Positions 24,634 through 31,742 of a stretch of 32,667 nt of DNA are shown in pieces. A model generated the notes under the pieces. That model had not been told where the DNA came from and did not search any database. It saw only the letters and a program-made list of their open reading frames with translations. Source of the stretch: Nonomuraea lactucae (GTDB lineage: Bacteria > Actinomycetota > Actinomycetes > Streptosporangiales > Streptosporangiaceae). Location: assembly GCF_003313395.1 (NCBI RefSeq), contig NZ_QNFZ01001062.1:1-32667 (forward strand), written 5' to 3'. The stretch's first letter is position 1, and every line of letters starts with the position of its first letter. The position numbers and the translations under genes are program-made.

Positions 24634-26172
24634 TTAGCCGATCCCTGGGCAGATCGTGCCGTTCTGGGGCACTGCTCTGGTGAGGAGGTAACGGTCCACG
24701 GCATCGTCCACGCAGGCCGAGTCGTTCTTGTAGGCCGTGTGACCGTCGCCGTCGACGCCCAGCAGCACGCCGGACTCCAGTTGGCGCGCCAGCGCCTCGG
24801 CCCAGGGGTAGGGCGTGGCGGGGTCGCGCTTGGTGCCCACGACCAGGATCGGGGGTGCGCCCTTGGCGCGCAGTGGGTGGTTCTCGAACGTCGGTTTGGC
24901 CGGCCAGTAGGCGCACGGGAGGGAGCTCCACATGAAGTACGCGCCGAACCGGGGTGACTTCCTGGCCGCGTCGGCGGCGGCCGTGGCGTAGGAGGAGGGG
25001 TTCCTCGGGTACGGGCTGTCCATGCAGTTGATGGCCATGTTGGACTCGGTCTGGTTGGAGTAGTGGCCGTCGTCGCGCCTGTCGAGGAGCTGGTCGGCGT
25101 TCCGTACGAGTTGCGTGCCGTCGCCGGCGAAGGCGCGGCTGAGCGTTTCCGAGAGGGAGGCCCAGCCTGTGCGGCTGTAGAGCGGCGTGGCCAGGCCGAG
25201 CGTGACCAGGGCCTCGGTGGCCTGGCGGTCGCCGCCCGGAAGGGGGCGGGTGTCGGTACGGCCCAGTAGGGCGGTGATCTCCGCCAGGGCGGCACCGGTG
25301 TCCCGGCTGCGGAACGGGCACTTGGCGCCGCCCAGGCCGCCCACGCAGTGTTCGACGTAGGCGCGTAACGCGGTCTCGAAGCCCACGGCCTGGTCGGTGT
25401 TGAGCTGGAACCGGGAGATGGCCGGGTCCAGGGCGCCGTCGAGCACCAGGGCTCGGACTCTGCCGGGGTACATGTCGGCGTATATGGCGCCGAGGAACGT
25501 GCCGTAGGACTTGCCGAGGTATGTCAGCTTCTGGTCGCCCAGGGCTTCCCGAAGGGCGTCCATGTCGCGGGCCGCGTCCACCGTGCCCACGTGCGGGAGC
25601 AGGCGCCCCGACCTGGCCTGGCAGCCCGCCGCGAACTCGCGCGACGCCCGCTCCAGCTCCGCCCGCTCCCGCGCGTCGTCGGGCGTCGTGTCCAGGGCGA
25701 TGAACGCGTCGAGGCCCTCATCGTTCACGCACTCGACCGGCGCGGAACGCCCCACGCCCCGCGGATCGAACCCCACGATGTCGAACCGCGCCCGCACCTC
25801 GTCGCTCACGATCAGATCAGCGGCCCTGGCGTAGTCGACGCCGGAACTTCCCGGACCGCCCGGATTGACCACCAGCGAACCGATTCGATCGCCGCTCGCG
25901 GGCAACCGCGTCACGCTGATGGCGATCCGCTCCCCGTCCGGCTGACCGTGGTCGAGCGGCACCGCCAGCTCCGCGCACTCGAACCCGTCACCGCAGTCGC
26001 TCCAGGAAAGACGGCCCTTGGCCGGCTGCTCTCCTGCGGGGTGCCCCCCGGTGGGATGCTCGCGGGAGCACGCGGTGACGAGCAGCGCCGCCGTGGCGAG
26101 GATTGCCAGAACACGAGAACCCACACTGGTCGCCACGACACGAGAATCCACGCTCTGCGATCTTACGCGCAC
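24634..26172 (-). CDS. Secreted lipoprotein alpha/beta hydrolase (tripeptidyl aminopeptidase-like)
   Basis: 512 residues. N-terminal signal with lipobox LVTAC (Cys35), so the protein is anchored outside the membrane. The alpha/beta hydrolase fold shows the oxyanion segment NPGGPGSSG (103-111), nucleophile elbow GKSYGT with Ser222, Asp450 in GTKRDPATP and His478 in DGDGHTAYKN. The C-terminal region is the TAP-like C-terminal domain with paired cysteines. Such enzymes clip N-terminal tripeptides or other peptides outside the cell. The start is uncertain: GTG at 26172 gives a long basic n-region, and GTG codons at positions 8, 13 and 17 are alternatives within a local near-duplicate (two copies of ACACGAGAAYCCAC on the plus strand). 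It lies outside the AICE, beyond the tRNA. Confidence 0.9.
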   Translation of the reverse strand: MRVRSQSVDSRVVATSVGSRVLAILATAALLVTACSREHPTGGHPAGEQPAKGRLSWSDCGDGFECAELAVPLDHGQPDGERIAISVTRLPASGDRIGSLVVNPGGPGSSGVDYARAADLIVSDEVRARFDIVGFDPRGVGRSAPVECVNDEGLDAFIALDTTPDDARERAELERASREFAAGCQARSGRLLPHVGTVDAARDMDALREALGDQKLTYLGKSYGTFLGAIYADMYPGRVRALVLDGALDPAISRFQLNTDQAVGFETALRAYVEHCVGGLGGAKCPFRSRDTGAALAEITALLGRTDTRPLPGGDRQATEALVTLGLATPLYSRTGWASLSETLSRAFAGDGTQLVRNADQLLDRRDDGHYSNQTESNMAINCMDSPYPRNPSSYATAAADAARKSPRFGAYFMWSSLPCAYWPAKPTFENHPLRAKGAPPILVVGTKRDPATPYPWAEALARQLESGVLLGVDGDGHTAYKNDSACVDDAVDRYLLTRAVPQNGTICPGIG

Positions 26173-26303
26173 CGCGCTCGCGTCTTCCCGGTCAATACGC
26201 TCGCTCCGTCCTCGACGCCCCGCGGGCTGATGCCCGGTTCCTGGGTTATGGACGACCTTTTTGGTTACGCCTGTCCGTTTCCGCGCCCCCGATCACGCCT
26301 TCG

Positions 26304-27155
26304 TTACGCCTCGGCGCGTGGCGGGGCGTCCTCCGCCCCGTACATCTTCTCGTGCTGCTGCCGCGGCGAGCAGACAGAGGCGGACGGGCAGGCGCAGCGC
26401 CGCCCGCCTTCGTCGAGCCGGACCGTCACGGTGTCGGCCGGGACGTTGTGCCCCACGACGCTCCCGTCGCCCTGAGGCGTGCTCACCCGGCTCCCCACGC
26501 GCGGCATCCGGTAGCGCGTCTCGACGTAGAGCGGGTGCTCGTACTTCAGGCAGCACATGAGCCGCCCGCACGCACCGGCGATGCGCAGGGGGTTGACCGG
26601 AAGGTCCTGGTCCTTGGCCATGCGCACCGAGACGGGTTCGAAGTCCTTGAGGAACGTGGCGCAGCACAGGTCTCGGCCGCACGGGCCGATGCCGCCCTGG
26701 AGCCGCGCCTCGTCGCGCGGGCCGATCTGCCGCAGCTCCACCCTGGCCCGCAGGTTGCGCGCCAGGTCGCGTACGAGGGCCCGGAAGTCGACCCGGTGCG
26801 GAGCCGAGAAGTAGACCGTGTAGACGTTGTCCTTGTCGAGGAAGTCGACTCCCACGACCTTCATGGGCAGGGTGTGCCGTTTGATCAGGCGCTTCGACAC
26901 GCTCCTGGCCTCGGCCCGGCGGCGCTTGTTGCTCTCGTCGCGGGCCAGGTGCTCGTCGCCGGCCAGGCCGGCGCACACCGGCAGGCCGTCGATGTCCTCG
27001 CTCGTGTACTGCGGCGCCCACACGCACTCGGCCACCTCGGGCCCCGCGTCGGTGGGCACCAGCACCTTGTCGCCCACCTTGGGGCTGTGCTGGCCCGGGT
27101 CGAGGTAGTAGAGCCTCCCGTAGCGTGTGAAGCTCACGGCCATGATCATGCCCAT
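26304..27155 (-). CDS. PSP1 / RicT (YaaT)-like protein
   Basis: 283 residues from an ATG at 27155 with GAGGT upstream; the frame runs on to 27272 but the extra N-terminus (GGSHHRRSRARN) is not family-like. It starts MGMIMAVSFTRYGRLYYLDP and contains a PSP1 C-terminal domain with cysteine motifs CGRDLCC (159-165) and CGRLMCC (196-202), which in RicT-type proteins take part in Fe-S cluster binding in a complex affecting RNA processing. The actinobacterial role is less defined. A cysteine- and arginine-rich tail follows (RRCACPSASVCS). The position after holB and tmk is the usual actinobacterial neighbourhood. Confidence 0.88.
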   Translation of the reverse strand: MGMIMAVSFTRYGRLYYLDPGQHSPKVGDKVLVPTDAGPEVAECVWAPQYTSEDIDGLPVCAGLAGDEHLARDESNKRRRAEARSVSKRLIKRHTLPMKVVGVDFLDKDNVYTVYFSAPHRVDFRALVRDLARNLRARVELRQIGPRDEARLQGGIGPCGRDLCCATFLKDFEPVSVRMAKDQDLPVNPLRIAGACGRLMCCLKYEHPLYVETRYRMPRVGSRVSTPQGDGSVVGHNVPADTVTVRLDEGGRRCACPSASVCSPRQQHEKMYGAEDAPPRAEA

Positions 27156-27262
27156 GGGCCAGACCTCGCCTCCTGACCGGACTCGGGGGTTCGTACGGCC
27201 TTCCGCTGCCACATTACGTGCGCGGGAGCGGCGATGGTGAGAACCGCCGCCCTTCCGTCCAT

Positions 27263-27374
27263 GGGTTCTCAAGGTTGTGAGGGTCTGGGCGGGTTCTCAA
27301 GGTTCTGAGGGTCCGGGCGGGTTCTCAAGGTTCTGAGGGTCTGGGCGGGTTCTCAAGGTTCTGAGGGTCCGGGC
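27263..27374. repeat. Four tandem copies of a 28-bp unit
   Basis: Units at 27263, 27291, 27319 and 27347, near identical, starting GGGTTCTCAAGGTTCTGAGG and ending GGTCYGGGC. Copy 1 has one change (GTTGTGAG). Copies 1 and 3 read TCT where copies 2 and 4 read TCC, suggesting duplication of a 56-bp pair. Each unit holds a small inverted repeat (CTCA..TGAG), so the array would fold into four mini-hairpins. Confidence 0.9.
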
Positions 27375-27390
27375 GTTCTCCGGGCCCCGG

Positions 27391-27460
27391 GACTCCCCGA
27401 GACTCCCGGCGGCTCCCGGCAGCTCCCGACAGCTCCCGACAGCTCCCGACAGCTCCCGGG
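27391..27460. repeat. Seven tandem copies of a 10-bp unit (AGCTCCCGAC-like)
   Basis: Period-10 array; 27421-27450 are three exact AGCTCCCGAC copies, flanked by variants (GACTCCCGGC, GGCTCCCGGC, AGCTCCCGGG). It ends six bases before the holB stop. Directly abuts the 28-bp array with a 16-base gap. Confidence 0.88.
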
Positions 27461-27465
27461 GGAGC

Positions 27466-28644
27466 CTAGGCGCGGAGGGCGAGCATCAGGGCCTCTACGG
27501 CGATCTGGGGGTTGACATTGGCGTCGAGGCGTTCGCGGCACCGAATGATGGCGTCGATCCGCCGCAGCGTCTCTTCCGGCGTCGACCTCCTGGCCGTCTG
27601 GTCGAGGTCGAAGCGGAGGTCGTCGTTGGCGAGCTCCACCGACGCCTCGAGCTGCATCGCGAGCACGTCGCGGTAGTACGACACCAGCTCCAGCAACGCC
27701 GCGTCCAGCGAGTCGCGCTTGATCCGGGTCGCCCGGGACTTCTGCCGGTCCTCGAGCTCCTTGAGCGCGCCCGCCCCGCCTCGGACCAGGCCACGGTTGA
27801 GGCCCTTGCCCGTGGACCCTTCGCCGTAGAGCCTGCGCAGCTCGGCCGTCTCCGTCTCGTTGAGTGCGGTGGTCGCCGCCGCGGCCTCCTCCTCCGCCGT
27901 CTTGACCAGGCGTTCGGCGGCGGAGACGCACTCCCCCACGCCCGTCAGCGAACGCGGGATGCCCAGGACCGCCTCCCGGCGCCGGCGGACGTCCTCGTCG
28001 AGGGCCAGGGCGCGGGCGCGGCTGATGTGACCCTGGGCTGCGCGGGCGGCGAAGTGGGCCGTCTCCCATGGCACGCTGTCGCGCGTGGCGAGCACGTGGG
28101 CGACCGCCTCGGTGGCCGGCGTGGTCAGGGTGATCAGGCGGCAGCGCGACCGGATGGTGATCATGAGGTCGTCGGGGGCCGGGGCGCAGAGCAGCCAGAC
28201 CGTGCGTGGCGGCGGCTCCTCGATGGCCTTGAGCAGGGCGTTCGCGGCGGACTCGGTCGCCCGGTCGGCGTCCTCGAACAGGATCACGCGCCACCGGCCC
28301 TGCGTGGGCGCGCCGGCGGCCCTGAGGATGAGCTCGCGGGTCTGCCTGACGCTGTAGGACAGGCCGGCCGGGCGTACGGTCTCGAGGTCGGGATGGGACC
28401 CGATCAGCACCTGGTGGCACTGGTCGCAGTGGCCGCAGCCGCGGTCGGGGCAGAGCAGCGCGGCCGCGAAGGCCCGCGCCGCGTCCTCCCTGCCGGAGCC
28501 GGGCGGGCCGGTGAACAGCCAGGCGTGCGTCATGCCCGCGCCTCGCCCGCCACCGATGACCTCGCCCGCGGCCGACGCGGCACGCGAGAGGACGGCCACG
28601 GCCTGGTCCTGCCCGACGAGGTCGGCGAAAACTGTCACGGACAA
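27466..28644 (-). CDS. holB: DNA polymerase III subunit delta prime
   Basis: 392 residues. Clamp-loader subunit that, with gamma/tau and delta, loads the sliding clamp during replication. AAA+ fold: LVGQDQAV near residue 9, P-loop-like GPPGSGRE (46-53) where the usual lysine is replaced by Arg52, zinc-binding cysteines 65, 70, 73 and 76 (CPDRGCGHCDQC), FEDADRATESAANALLKAIE, and the SRC sensor 1 motif. The altered P-loop fits the known stator role of delta prime, which does not hydrolyse ATP. The C-terminal collar domain is complete. It starts three bases after tmk, so they form an operon. Confidence 0.94.
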   Translation of the reverse strand: MSVTVFADLVGQDQAVAVLSRAASAAGEVIGGGRGAGMTHAWLFTGPPGSGREDAARAFAAALLCPDRGCGHCDQCHQVLIGSHPDLETVRPAGLSYSVRQTRELILRAAGAPTQGRWRVILFEDADRATESAANALLKAIEEPPPRTVWLLCAPAPDDLMITIRSRCRLITLTTPATEAVAHVLATRDSVPWETAHFAARAAQGHISRARALALDEDVRRRREAVLGIPRSLTGVGECVSAAERLVKTAEEEAAAATTALNETETAELRRLYGEGSTGKGLNRGLVRGGAGALKELEDRQKSRATRIKRDSLDAALLELVSYYRDVLAMQLEASVELANDDLRFDLDQTARRSTPEETLRRIDAIIRCRERLDANVNPQIAVEALMLALRA

Positions 28645-28647
28645 AGG

Positions 28648-30696
28648 CTAGTCGCGGATGGCGGGCATCGTGCCCGTGACGTCTTCGGTGGCCTGAGGCA
28701 CCGGGTCGGGCAGGATCTCCCGCATCCGGTCCTGGATGGCGCGGGTGATCTGGTCGGGCGGCAGTGTGCCGTCCACCACCAGGTAGCGGCCGGGGTCCGC
28801 GGCGGCCAGCGCGCGGAACTCCTTGCGCACCCGCTCGTGGAACTCCAGCGGCTCGGACTCGATCCGGTCGGCCGCCCCGCCCAGCCTCTTGAGGCCCACC
28901 GAGGGCGGCGTGTCGATCAGCACGGTGAGGTGCGGCACCAGCCCGCCGGTGGCCCAGGCGTTGACCTTGGAGACGTCGTCAGGGTCGAGCGACCGTCCCG
29001 CGCCCTGGTAGGCCAGCGAGGAGTCGACGTAGCGGTCGGTGACCACGACCGCGCCACGGTAGAGGGCCGGGCGGATGACCTTCTCGACGTGCTCCGCCCG
29101 GTCCGCCGCGTACATGAGAGCCTCGGCGCGGGGAGTCAGGCCGCGTTCGGCGGCGTCGAGCAGGATGGCCCGCAGCCTCATGCCGACCTTGGTGGAACCC
29201 GGCTCGCGGGTCTGTACGACGTCGAAGCCCTGATCGCGCAGCCAGATGGCGATCATGCGCGACTGGGTCGTCTTGCCCGACCCCTCGCCCCCCTCGAAGG
29301 CGACGAACAGCCCAGGCACCTCCTCGGCCTCCTCCGGCCGGAAGCGCTCGCCGCGCACCGCCGCGATCAGGTCCTCGGAGAGCGAGACGCCCTTGCGATC
29401 GTCCATGTGGCGCAGCGCCAGGATGCCCACGACCACAGCGAGCGCGCCGCCGATCAGCAGCACCAGATTGGAGCCGTCGAACTGGTAGGACCAGTCGCCG
29501 AGCTCCAGCCTGTGCGCACCGAAGAGGGCGGCGAGCGGGTTGGCCACAGCCACCACGAGCAGCAGCGTCACCCGCGCGGTCGACTGAAGGAACGAGAACG
29601 TGCGGCCCCGCATCGAGTCTTCGACCTCGAGGCCGATCAGCGTGTAGCCGATGATCCACGCGATGCCGGCGCACGCCCCGAGCACCACGGTCAGCATGAC
29701 CACGATGGCCAGGTTGTGCACCAGCGCGATCGCGACCAGCACCAGCCCCGCCACGGTGATGGCCAGGCCGAACAGCCGCCGCCTCGACAGCTCGCGCAGC
29801 AGCCGGAGCCCGAAGAACATGCCCAGCGCCATGCCGACGAAGACCGCGCCGAACACGACACCGTAGGCCGCGTCGCCGCCGCCCAGCGCGACCACGTAGA
29901 TCTTCGCCACGCCCACGACGGCGCCACCTGCCGCGAACGCGCCCAGCATGCCGATGATCAGCCCACGCACCAGGCGGTTGGCGCCGACGTAGCGCCACCC
30001 CTCGATGATCTGCTTGAACACCGACGGGGTGGAGATCCCACCGTTGCGCTGGGGGATGTCGCGAAGGGTGAAGATGAGGAACGCCGACACCAGGTAGGCG
30101 AAGGCGTTGACGAAGAGCGCCAGGCTCGTCGCGTCCATGCCCGACAGGAACGGCACCACGTTCTTCATTACGTCGCCCGCCACCGACAGCGCCGCGAACA
30201 GCATGGCGGCGATCGGCGCGCTGCCGTACGTGACCAGGAGGTTGAGCCGGTTGGCCGACTCGAGCTGCTCCTTGGACACCAGGTTGGGCACCGTGGCGTC
30301 CTTGGCCGGGACCCAGAACAGGTTGACACACTCGACCAGGAGGGTCGCGATGATGATCCACTCGTAGCTGCCGACCAGCGGGATGGACAGCACCACGGCG
30401 AAGCGCGCCAGGTCGGCGAAGAACATCGTCAGCCGCCGGTCGAACCGGTCGGCGAAGGCGCCGGCGAGCGGGCCGAGCAGCACGGCGGGCAGCATCTTGG
30501 CGATGAACACACCGCCGATGGCCAGCGACTGGACGCGGAAGTCGGAGCCCTTGGTGAGGTTTCCCGCGAGGGCGGTCAGGGCCAGGATGTTGAGCCAGTC
30601 ACCCAGGCTGCACACCGACATGGCCGTCCACAGCCGGCGGAACGGAGCGTTGGCCAGCACGTGGGCGGTGGTGCGGCGTCGGCCAGGGGCGGTCAT
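28648..30696 (-). CDS. tmk: MFS-like membrane domain fused to thymidylate kinase
   Basis: 682 residues from an ATG at 30696; the frame upstream (to 30906) belongs to a separate small reading frame and repeats. Residues 1-435 are an MFS-type region of about 10-12 hydrophobic helices (for example LVLLIGGALAVVVGILAL). Residues 460-660 are thymidylate kinase: P-loop FEGGEGSGKTT (467-477), TREPG (496-500), DRYVDSSLAYQG (554-565) and the helix-rich LID region GGAADRIESE. dTMP kinase makes dTDP for DNA synthesis. The MFS fusion is a known actinobacterial arrangement; what the membrane part carries is not established. The ribosome site for the ATG is poor, and an upstream small frame ends five bases before it, so coupling is possible. 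Confidence 0.93.
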   Translation of the reverse strand: MTAPGRRRTTAHVLANAPFRRLWTAMSVCSLGDWLNILALTALAGNLTKGSDFRVQSLAIGGVFIAKMLPAVLLGPLAGAFADRFDRRLTMFFADLARFAVVLSIPLVGSYEWIIIATLLVECVNLFWVPAKDATVPNLVSKEQLESANRLNLLVTYGSAPIAAMLFAALSVAGDVMKNVVPFLSGMDATSLALFVNAFAYLVSAFLIFTLRDIPQRNGGISTPSVFKQIIEGWRYVGANRLVRGLIIGMLGAFAAGGAVVGVAKIYVVALGGGDAAYGVVFGAVFVGMALGMFFGLRLLRELSRRRLFGLAITVAGLVLVAIALVHNLAIVVMLTVVLGACAGIAWIIGYTLIGLEVEDSMRGRTFSFLQSTARVTLLLVVAVANPLAALFGAHRLELGDWSYQFDGSNLVLLIGGALAVVVGILALRHMDDRKGVSLSEDLIAAVRGERFRPEEAEEVPGLFVAFEGGEGSGKTTQSRMIAIWLRDQGFDVVQTREPGSTKVGMRLRAILLDAAERGLTPRAEALMYAADRAEHVEKVIRPALYRGAVVVTDRYVDSSLAYQGAGRSLDPDDVSKVNAWATGGLVPHLTVLIDTPPSVGLKRLGGAADRIESEPLEFHERVRKEFRALAAADPGRYLVVDGTLPPDQITRAIQDRMREILPDPVPQATEDVTGTMPAIRD

Positions 30697-30700
30697 GATG

Positions 30701-30838
30701 TCAGCGTATCCAGGTGCTCGCCGGGACTGGGAAGACGGCGGGCAGGCCGGAATTGCCCGGCTGCCCGCCGCTGAGGGTATTACGCCGGCGGGCCGGTGTG
30801 CAGGTTTCAGACCTGGAATGGGCCCCCAAAATGACCAT
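30701..30838 (-). CDS. Possible 45-residue leader peptide or small protein upstream of tmk
   Basis: ATG at 30838 has AGGAGG seven bases upstream, better than tmk itself. The product begins MVILGAHSRSETCTPARRRN and ends at a TGA whose last base lies four bases before the tmk ATG, so ribosomes finishing it could re-initiate on tmk. The 14-bp hairpin (30736-30770) lies inside the frame. Family unknown; it may be chance, but the ribosome site plus spacing are suggestive. Confidence 0.4.
   Translation of the reverse strand: MVILGAHSRSETCTPARRRNTLSGGQPGNSGLPAVFPVPASTWIR
30736..30770 (-). terminator. Strong hairpin upstream of tmk
   Basis: Left arm 30736-30750 and right arm 30757-30770 pair over 14 bp with one bulged G (CGGCGGGCAG pairs with CTGCCCGCCG; CCGG inside), loop AATTGC. 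It lies 40 bases before the tmk start. It could end the upstream regulator transcript or act as an attenuator with the small frame. Confidence 0.55.
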
Positions 30839-30910
30839 CGTCCGAACCTCCTGTCCCGATAGGTTCCCGCCACAACTTCCGCGCGGCCCTTCCGCGCCAT
30901 CCGCAACCTG

Positions 30911-31060
30911 CGGCGGCCCCCCTGTCACCGTGTGACTTACGGCGGCCCCGCTGCCTTCCGTGCGACTTGCAGCGGCCCCGCTGCCTTCCGTGCGACTGGC
31001 GGCGGCCCCGCTGTCACCCATGTAGCTCGCGGCGACCCCGCTGCGTCCCGCGGCGGTGCG
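30911..31060. repeat. Five degenerate tandem copies of a 30-bp unit
   Basis: Units start at 30911, 30941, 30971, 31001 and 31031, sharing GGCGGCCCCGCTG and, in the middle copies, CCTTCCGTGCGACT. Copies 2 and 3 are nearly identical and the outer ones diverge. The period is a multiple of three and on the minus strand one frame reads a 10-residue repeat (GSGAAASRTE), but it lies after the stop of the regulator gene and has no start of its own. Confidence 0.85.
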
Positions 31061-31094
31061 CCGGCCGCCTCGGCCCTGCCAGAGCTGGCCGCGG

Positions 31095-31646
31095 TCAGCC
31101 ACGGGCCCCCTCCACCAGCGGCAGCCAGGCCGAGCGGATGGCGGCGGGCAGCACCAGGTCGTCCCAGAGCTCCACGAGCAGCACCCCGTCGACATGCGCG
31201 AGCAGCTCCTCGGGATCGCCTTCCCCGAGCAGCACCGCATAGGCCTCGCGACGCTCACGGCGATCGGCCAGATCGTACGGCCTGCCGCGCAACGTAACGG
31301 TGGCGAGCGCCTGGGCCACGGCCAGGCGGGGCAGGCGGCTGGGCACGTAGAAGGGCCGGCCGTCGACACCGACGCCCCCGGCGAAGTCGATCTTGGGCTC
31401 CAGTGCCAGCCGGAACCCGGCGGCGTCGAGGATCCGGCCCGCGGTCTCCAGCGTGGGCGACTTCCTGCCGTGCTCGTAGGCCGACAGCGTCGTCCTGGAC
31501 GTGCCACTGAGGCCGGCCAGCGCCGACTGCTTCATGCTGGCCGCATGACGGGCCTGCCTGAACAGCAACCCGCCGCACTCCGCCCAGAACGTGACATCGG
31601 GCACGACCTGCCGCCCCGTCACGTCCTCAGCCGGCGAAGAGATCAT
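31095..31646 (-). CDS. XRE-family helix-turn-helix protein with unknown C-terminal domain
   Basis: 183 residues; ATG at 31646 with GGGAGG just upstream. XRE helix-turn-helix at about 28-80 (MKQSALAGLSGTSRTTLSAY and ETAGRILDAAGF). The C-terminal hundred residues (FYVPSRLPRLAVAQALATVT, ELLAHVDGVLLVELWDDLVL) are an alpha/beta domain I cannot name; similar chains occur as antitoxin-like or phage-type regulators, but no toxin gene is adjacent. A perfect palindrome overlaps the promoter region, so self-repression is likely. It sits in the chromosomal backbone between tmk and a phosphoesterase gene. Confidence 0.82.
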   Translation of the reverse strand: MISSPAEDVTGRQVVPDVTFWAECGGLLFRQARHAASMKQSALAGLSGTSRTTLSAYEHGRKSPTLETAGRILDAAGFRLALEPKIDFAGGVGVDGRPFYVPSRLPRLAVAQALATVTLRGRPYDLADRRERREAYAVLLGEGDPEELLAHVDGVLLVELWDDLVLPAAIRSAWLPLVEGARG

Positions 31647-31656
31647 CGCACCTCCC

Positions 31657-31672
31657 GTATCCCTTTGGATAC
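31657..31672. promoter_or_regulatory. Palindrome GTATCC-N4-GGATAC, candidate operator of the XRE gene
   Basis: Arms 31657-31662 and 31667-31672 are exact complements around CTTT. It lies 10 bases upstream of the XRE gene start, beside a TAGTAT box on the minus strand. Placement and symmetry fit autoregulation by the XRE protein. Confidence 0.5.
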
Positions 31673-31742
31673 TACACCATCCGAGCGGCGAGCGTCACCG
31701 AAGGGTCGCGCACCGTCACGGCACCTTGACGCCGGGACGCGG

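Larger units (their letters stand above)
27156..27465. other. Intergenic region packed with two tandem repeat arrays
   Basis: 310 bases between the holB stop and the PSP1 gene start. 27263-27374 holds four 28-bp repeats and 27391-27460 seven 10-bp repeats (separate entries). The remaining 27156-27262 is the likely promoter and leader zone of the PSP1 gene (minus strand); no clear boxes are seen. Confidence 0.6.
30697..31094. other. Region between regulator and tmk: small frame, hairpin and 30-bp repeats
   Basis: 398 bases. It holds a 45-codon frame with a strong ribosome site (30701-30838), a 14-bp hairpin inside that frame (30736-30770) and five degenerate 30-bp repeats (30911-31060). The rest shows no recognisable gene. 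Confidence 0.6.

Noticed and set aside
27263-27460. Possible CRISPR array
   Set aside because: The repeats are directly tandem with no unique spacers, and no cas genes are present.
27466-28644. Arg in place of Lys in the holB P-loop as a defect
   Set aside because: Delta prime subunits commonly lack a working ATP site, so this is expected.
28648-30696. MFS-thymidylate kinase fusion as a novelty
   Set aside because: This fusion is an established actinobacterial arrangement, so it is annotated but not listed as a finding.
28027-30774. Long plus-strand open frame of about 915 codons opposite tmk and holB
   Set aside because: It is a high-GC shadow of well-supported minus-strand genes; its sequence is low-complexity (His, Asp, Arg, Gln rich) with no domain.
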